A DNA stretch of 16,444 nt from Bacteroidota bacterium. Its GTDB lineage: Bacteria; Bacteroidota; Bacteroidia; Chitinophagales; UBA8649. How positions within the stretch are numbered: position 1 is the first letter of the stretch; every line of letters starts with the position of its first letter. This document shows, piece after piece, positions 15,850-16,444 of this stretch. The notes beneath the pieces were generated by a model, which made no database searches, had not been told where the DNA came from, and saw only the letters and a program-made list of their open reading frames with translations. The translations under genes and the position numbers were made by a program. The stretch covers positions 1 through 16,444 of the forward strand of contig DLYY01000168.1 of assembly GCA_003447535.1 (NCBI GenBank), in the 5' to 3' direction.

Positions 15850-16245
15850 ATGAAAACAAAAACTACCCTCACCATTTTAGGTTCCTTCTTTTTGCTCGAA
15901 GGACTTGGATTTTTTATCGGAGCTGAGTTTATCACGAAAGATGCCTTTTCAGGCTTTGGTGATCTCTCAAGAACAGCTATTGAAGTTGGCACCATTTTAC
16001 ACCAGGCCATGGCAAGCATACTATTTGGCCTAGGTATTTTAACAATAGCATGTAGAACTATATCAGGGAAGGATGCCATTAACTTTTTGCAAGGAATGAT
16101 TGCATTAAACACAACGGTTCTTGCTGTTGCGCTCTATTCATCGGCAACCACCAAAGCCCAAGCACCGATTCCAGTCATTGTTTTGTTTGTGACCTTCCTT
16201 GTCCTTCTTTTTCTTTCTGTGAGAACAGAGCGCGCTCAAGCGTAA
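15850..16245 (+). CDS. Small four-helix integral membrane protein, possible paralogue of the preceding one (unknown)
   Basis: The protein has 131 residues and four predicted membrane segments at about 6-28, 48-68, 78-97 and 105-123. The PIPV motif (106-109) sits just before helix four, as in the preceding protein, and the loop after helix one (KDAFSGFGDLSRTAIE) is in the same place. The start is ATG at 15850, immediately before a KTKTT N-terminus and a hydrophobic helix; an earlier TTG lies inside the previous gene and is not needed. Helix one begins TILGSFFLLEGLGFFIGAEF, reminiscent of DUF4345-type small membrane proteins, but the assignment is weak. It is followed by a hairpin terminator 18 bases downstream, so it ends the unit. 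No substrate or partner can be named. Confidence 0.75.
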   Translation: MKTKTTLTILGSFFLLEGLGFFIGAEFITKDAFSGFGDLSRTAIEVGTILHQAMASILFGLGILTIACRTISGKDAINFLQGMIALNTTVLAVALYSSATTKAQAPIPVIVLFVTFLVLLFLSVRTERAQA

Positions 16246-16263
16246 TCACACATATTATATATC

Positions 16264-16293
16264 AAAAGGGAATCACCTGGGTGGCTCCCTTTT
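16264..16293 (+). terminator. Intrinsic terminator after the membrane protein pair
   Basis: AAAAGGGA (16264-16271) pairs with TCCCTTTT (16286-16293). The stem continues inward with one A-C mismatch, a possible G-U pair and then CACC/GGTG, leaving a tiny loop. The arm ends in TTTT, giving a short U-tract, and it starts 18 bases after the stop at 16245. Confidence 0.75.
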
Positions 16294-16331
16294 ACAGTTT
16301 ACAGAAAGTAAATACCACGGCATCATAAAGG

Positions 16332-16341
16332 GACGGGGATT
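16332..16341. repeat. Short partial copy of the tRNA 3' segment
   Basis: GACGGGGATT at 16332-16341 is identical to 16430-16439, which spans the acceptor/T-stem junction of the minus-strand tRNA. The match fades on both sides. It may be a remnant of tRNA duplication or an attachment-site trace, or chance. Confidence 0.3.
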
Positions 16342-16423
16342 ATTCCCATGACACCCTCAGCTTCTTTATCGTGATACTCAATATCCCGACGAGTTATCAT
16401 TACGTGCGAGACAAATCGAGTTG

Positions 16424-16444
16424 CGGAGAGACGGGGATTCGAAC
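16424..16444 (-). tRNA. tRNA 3' end, probably tRNA-Ser (partial)
   Basis: On the minus strand the window opens with the T-loop TTCGAAT flanked by a G and the five-base stem half CCCCG, then the seven-base acceptor half TCTCTCC and a discriminator G (16424). The loop and stem lengths match a tRNA T-arm and acceptor end exactly. UCUCUCC plus G73 is typical of bacterial tRNA-Ser, whose 5' end begins GGAGAGA. The CCA end is not encoded (CAA follows), so it must be added after transcription. The anticodon lies outside the window. Confidence 0.8.

Noticed and set aside
1..16444. CRISPR array, phage, transposon, toxin-antitoxin or known defence system
   Set aside because: No regularly spaced repeats, Cas, integrase, transposase, toxin or nuclease-defence motifs were seen; the only nuclease-type gene is a housekeeping-like TatD protein.

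Overview
The window looks like chromosomal DNA of a Bacteroidota bacterium, probably a member of the Flavobacteriia-like lineages. The signs are two proteins with type IX secretion (T9SS) sorting domains of different kinds, SprB-type repeats, a TonB-dependent receptor with a carboxypeptidase-like N-terminal domain, AT-rich gaps, and start codons with little Shine-Dalgarno sequence. I could not place it to genus. No rRNA, CRISPR array, transposase, integrase or phage gene is visible.

Left part, plus strand (1-6864). The window opens inside a T9SS-exported surface protein ending in a gliding-motility-type (CHU_C) C-terminal domain. A tight pair follows: a TonB-dependent outer-membrane receptor and a small exported heavy-metal-associated (HMA) protein with a CGMC site, which reads as a metal, most likely copper, handling module. 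Next come two overlapping envelope genes: a small predicted outer-membrane barrel, and a 621-residue protein joining a helix-hairpin-helix (HhH) segment to a predicted barrel.

Middle (6997-9613). lepA (elongation factor 4) overlaps by one base (TAATG) with a YbfF-like alpha/beta hydrolase. A strong hairpin ends this unit and probably also the opposing minus-strand unit.

Minus-strand block (9652-13369). Transcription would run from two tandem paralogues of exactly 112 residues, which resemble single PKD/Ig-like domains without a convincing signal peptide, into a 942-residue T9SS adhesin with SprB-like, Cna-B-like and DUF7619-like parts. The gaps around the small paralogues are very AT-rich and share a short motif. 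This is the least explained part of the window.

Right part, plus strand (13663-16444). A TatD-family metal-dependent hydrolase and an RluF-like 23S rRNA pseudouridine synthase are followed by two small four-helix membrane proteins that look like distant paralogues, then a terminator. The last 21 bases are the 3' end of a minus-strand tRNA, probably tRNA-Ser.

The core genes (lepA, tatD, rluF, tRNA) are ordinary. The accessory interest lies in the 112-residue pair beside the adhesin, the HhH-barrel pair, and the receptor plus metallochaperone pair.
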